Assembly (NCBI RefSeq): GCF_000332495.1 | Contig: NZ_AOGW02000010.1 | Location: 124,001-188,000 of the forward strand | DNA length: 64,000 nucleotides | Reading direction: 5' to 3' | From: Leptospira terpstrae serovar Hualin str. LT 11-33 = ATCC 700639 | GTDB taxonomy: Bacteria > Spirochaetota > Leptospiria > Leptospirales > Leptospiraceae | In this document: positions 62,772 through 64,000 of the stretch, piece by piece | How positions within the stretch are numbered: position 1 is the stretch's first letter | Layout: each line of letters opens with the position of its first letter | Notes under the pieces: model-generated | Seen by the model: only the letters and a program-made list of their open reading frames with translations | The model's database searches: none | Told to the model about the DNA's origin: nothing | Position numbers and translations under genes: made by a program

Positions 62772-64000
62772 TATTTCAGTTCTTGCTTGGTCTATTCGAA
62801 GTAATAAAGCCAAAACGGGAATCTTTCGAGTCATTGAGAATTTGTTTTTTCAGTTTCTAAAAGATCCAGAAATTAATTTATATCTAACATCCATTCATGG
62901 AAATATTGAAGATTTAAAAGTTTATCTTAAAAAAGAAAATATCCAAATTTCAAACGATCATCTATTAATTCCCAAAAAGCCTACAAAATTAAAAGATAAA
63001 GTATTTCAGATTTATCTTTGGACCTATGGAATTATTGATAAAAAAGGGTATCCTCGACTCTCCAAGTTTTTAATAATTTTTCACAATCTTTTTGTTAAGT
63101 TTCCTCTATCTTTCATTGGATTAAGAAATTATTTTTATCCTATTCCAGAAAAATATTTATCTAAAACTTTTACTTTCCATAGCACTTTTTTACCAATTCC
63201 TAAATACATACAAAATTCAAAAATTCACAAAGTAATAACCATTTATGACTTAATCTCCATCCTTCATCCTGAGTTTTTTTTTGGTAACCAGGACCATGTG
63301 GTTTGGAAATTAATTCGAGATATTGCAAAGGACACAAAGGTTATTACTATATCGGAACATAGTAAAAATGATCTGTTGAAAGCAAATATTGGATTAAGTG
63401 ACGACCAGGTTTTTGTAACCCCACTTGCTTCGGCAAAACATTTTTACCGTGTTAGTTCTAATGAAAAGTTGGCCTCTGATTTGCGAATGTTTCACTTAAT
63501 ACCTGGAGATTACATTCTCAGTGTTTCCACACTCGAACCAAGAAAAAATCTAAAGTCTACGATCCATTCCTTTCTTCAGTTAATTGATCTAGATTCAAAT
63601 CCGAATTTAAAATTGGTTTTGTTAGGTGGAAAGGGCTGGGGAGAAAATTTCGATGATATTTTTTCTCCATATTCGGAATCTATGAAAGAGCGAGTTGTAT
63701 TTCTAGGTTTTGTTCCCGACGAAAGTTTAGCCTCAATCTACTCGGGGGCAAAATTCTTTGTTTATTTGTCTTTTTATGAGGGCTTTGGATTACCACCCTT
63801 AGAAGCTATGCAATGCGGGATTCCTGTTTTAGTTTCTAACACCTCTTCATTGCCTGAGGTAGTAGGTGATGCGGGTTTGTATGCTGATCCTTATGATTTA
63901 AATTCTATTAAGTCCGGGATGAAAAGGCTACTGAATGATGCAGAGCTTAGGAAATCATTGTCAGTGGCTGCTGAAAAAAGGGCAAAATCATTTACTTGGG
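62755..64000 (+). CDS. GT4 family glycosyltransferase, cut by the window edge
   Basis: An open frame begins at TTG 62755 (stop codon TAG just upstream at 62749) and runs to the right edge, about 415 codons. It opens with [20 protein letters not shown]. It then contains [44 protein letters not shown] and a donor site [18 protein letters not shown] with the E-x7-E motif, then [11 protein letters not shown]. All are GT4 features. The C-terminal end lies beyond the window. Confidence 0.88.
   Translation, partial: MNLIFDISVLAWSIRSNKAKTGIFRVIENLFFQFLKDPEINLYLTSIHGNIEDLKVYLKKENIQISNDHLLIPKKPTKLKDKVFQIYLWTYGIIDKKGYPRLSKFLIIFHNLFVKFPLSFIGLRNYFYPIPEKYLSKTFTFHSTFLPIPKYIQNSKIHKVITIYDLISILHPEFFFGNQDHVVWKLIRDIAKDTKVITISEHSKNDLLKANIGLSDDQVFVTPLASAKHFYRVSSNEKLASDLRMFHLIPGDYILSVSTLEPRKNLKSTIHSFLQLIDLDSNPNLKLVLLGGKGWGENFDDIFSPYSESMKERVVFLGFVPDESLASIYSGAKFFVYLSFYEGFGLPPLEAMQCGIPVLVSNTSSLPEVVGDAGLYADPYDLNSIKSGMKRLLNDAELRKSLSVAAEKRAKSFTW

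Overview
The window looks like a chromosomal segment of a Leptospira, probably a saprophytic or low-virulence species. It is AT-rich and has several lipoboxes of Leptospira type (…FVFHC, …FSFSC, FFVGC). It also carries a TIGR04325 ('LIC12133 family') methyltransferase domain, a SpoIIE phosphatase with TPRs, a multi-PAS histidine kinase and a very long lipopolysaccharide O-antigen locus. The genus is an inference from gene style and content; no 16S or core marker is present.

Region 1 (1-20.05 kb) is a flank with visibly higher GC than the rest. In order it holds: a large exported lipoprotein with FN3, calcium-repeat and TSP1 modules; an exported gluzincin-like protein and a metzincin-motif lipoprotein, convergent and 3 bp apart; a DUF1566 lipoprotein; a membrane SpoIIE/PP2C phosphatase with TPRs; an SDR; a four-PAS histidine kinase convergent with, and overlapping, a single-domain response regulator; FadH (2,4-dienoyl-CoA reductase); a SpoU-type RNA methyltransferase; and a leftward operon of AT3-SGNH acyltransferase, PlsC-like acyltransferase and small lipoprotein.

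Region 2 (20.05-64 kb, running off the right edge) is one long rightward polysaccharide locus. It opens with a divergent intergenic region carrying two YGTTCA-N5-TGAACA operators 31 bp apart, a structured leader and an EPS-associated winged-helix regulator. Then come nucleotide-sugar modules: RfbA/RfbB (dTDP-4-keto-6-deoxyglucose), a GDP-fucose synthase, a pseudaminic-acid set (PseB, C, F, G, I) with a formyltransferase-family enzyme where PseH is expected, RfbF/RfbG (CDP-4-keto-6-deoxyglucose) with an RmlC-like epimerase, a C-methyltransferase and an SDR lacking the catalytic Tyr, and FdtA/FdtB (dTDP-3-amino-3,6-dideoxyhexose). Decoration enzymes include a carbamoyltransferase-SxtJ-DUF5989 triad, a PhyH-like dioxygenase, an AT3 acyltransferase, an SGNH protein, a hexapeptide acyltransferase and several methyltransferases.

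Export is by an ABC transporter (Wzm, and Wzt with a C-terminal domain), with two methyltransferase genes immediately downstream that are candidates for chain capping. Assembly uses many GT2, GT4 and other glycosyltransferases, two GtrB/DPM-like polyprenyl-phosphate glycosyltransferases and two large polytopic GT-C-like proteins. A third GT-C-like protein appears to be internally deleted. Genes are tightly packed, often with ATGA or TTGA stop/start overlaps, and several use TTG or GTG starts. I read the locus as making a heteropolymer that contains a pseudaminic acid derivative, a 3-amino-3,6-dideoxyhexose and probably a C-methyl-branched deoxy sugar, then modifying it further in the periplasm.
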